A stretch of DNA of 7,292 bases from Deltaproteobacteria bacterium (GTDB lineage Bacteria; Desulfobacterota; GWC2-55-46; S146-70): assembly GCA_015492395.1 (NCBI GenBank), contig WGFD01000307.1:1-7292 (forward strand), in the 5' to 3' direction. Both the position numbers and the translations under genes were made by a program. Every line of letters begins with the position of its first letter. Position 1 is the stretch's first letter. Under the pieces are notes generated by a model. It saw nothing but the letters and a program-made list of their open reading frames with translations, searched no databases and was not told where the DNA came from. Shown here one piece after another: positions 6,996 through 7,292 of this stretch.

Positions 6996-7292
6996 GTCGC
7001 CTTGCTGCCGGATCCCCCGGAGTTGCGGGAGAGCCTGGAGAGCCATCCTCTGATACCGAAAGACCCGCTCTTCTCTTCCTTTAGGAATATGTAGATACCG
7101 GCCAGTCCCATTACTATATCCGACCCCCAGACCGCCACAATGGGGTTGATCCTCCCGCCCTCGCCGAGGGACTCCATTACGGTTGAAAGCAGGTAGTATA
7201 TGAGGGAAACAAGTATGGCGATCCCGAAGCTGGTGTGTCTTGTCGCGCGGACCCTGTGGATTCCGAGTGGTATGCCGATGATTGCCAAGACA
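6992..7292 (-). CDS. lptF: LPS export ABC transporter permease LptF, C-terminal part (runs off the window)
   Basis: The last 99 codons of the partner permease of LptG; the rest lies beyond 7292. The visible part starts inside a transmembrane segment (VLAIIGIPLGIHRVRATRHTS, residues 1-21 of the fragment). Two more hydrophobic segments follow: SFGIAILVSLIYYLLSTVM, and about 18 residues around VAVWGSDIVMGLAGIYIFL, separated by ESLGEGGRINP. This matches the C-terminal three helices of the LptF/LptG family. A hydrophilic tail rich in Ser, Gly and Lys/Arg ends the protein. The TTG at 7288 lies inside the conserved helix and is not a start. The stop TGA overlaps the lptG start as ATGA, so LptF and LptG are probably translated in a coupled way, which fits their 1:1 stoichiometry in the complex. 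Confidence 0.93.
   Translation of the reverse strand, partial: VLAIIGIPLGIHRVRATRHTSFGIAILVSLIYYLLSTVMESLGEGGRINPIVAVWGSDIVMGLAGIYIFLKEEKSGSFGIRGWLSRLSRNSGGSGSKAT

Noticed and set aside
6996..7046. ATG at 7046 as the start of lptG
   Set aside because: It would add 17 residues encoded inside lptF. The ATGA overlap at 6992-6995 and the family N-terminus (MKVLNAYILREF) support 6995.

Overview
The window reads as ordinary chromosome from a Gram-negative, probably anaerobic or microaerophilic bacterium. Two things in the sequence point that way. The right end encodes the LptF/LptG pair, which exports lipopolysaccharide and so implies an outer membrane. A stand-alone desulforedoxin-type iron protein is typical of anaerobes, classically sulfate reducers. 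Codon use leans strongly on AGG for Arg and ATA for Ile in every gene, with no compositional break that would suggest recent transfer. The synthetases look like those of Desulfobacterota/Nitrospirota-type lineages, but that placement is an inference from remembered family sequences, not a search.

Left block, plus strand, 98-5799. Four genes lie in the same direction and are probably co-transcribed. They are a membrane-anchored PpiD-like parvulin chaperone (98-2011), prolyl-tRNA synthetase proS (2057-3769), aspartyl-tRNA synthetase aspS (3870-5663, from a TTG start fixed by its Shine-Dalgarno site) and a 41-residue desulforedoxin-like protein (5674-5799). Gaps are 45, 100 and 10 bases. The 100-base proS-aspS gap carries a GC-rich inverted repeat with two alternative pairings. 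AspRS has a His in its N-terminal RRRDHGG motif, the signature of the non-discriminating enzyme that also charges tRNA-Asn with Asp.

Right block, minus strand, 5916-7292. lptG (5916-6995) is preceded by the C-terminal part of lptF (runs off the window end at 7292). They share a 4-base ATGA stop/start overlap. This block converges on the synthetase block.

The 116-base convergent gap (5800-5915) has no convincing terminator. It does contain a short open frame that, across one in-frame TGA, continues into a cysteine-rich tail. This is the only stretch I cannot explain, and it is weakly supported. I found no CRISPR array, insertion sequence, tRNA/rRNA gene, prophage gene or clear new system; the window is mostly housekeeping.
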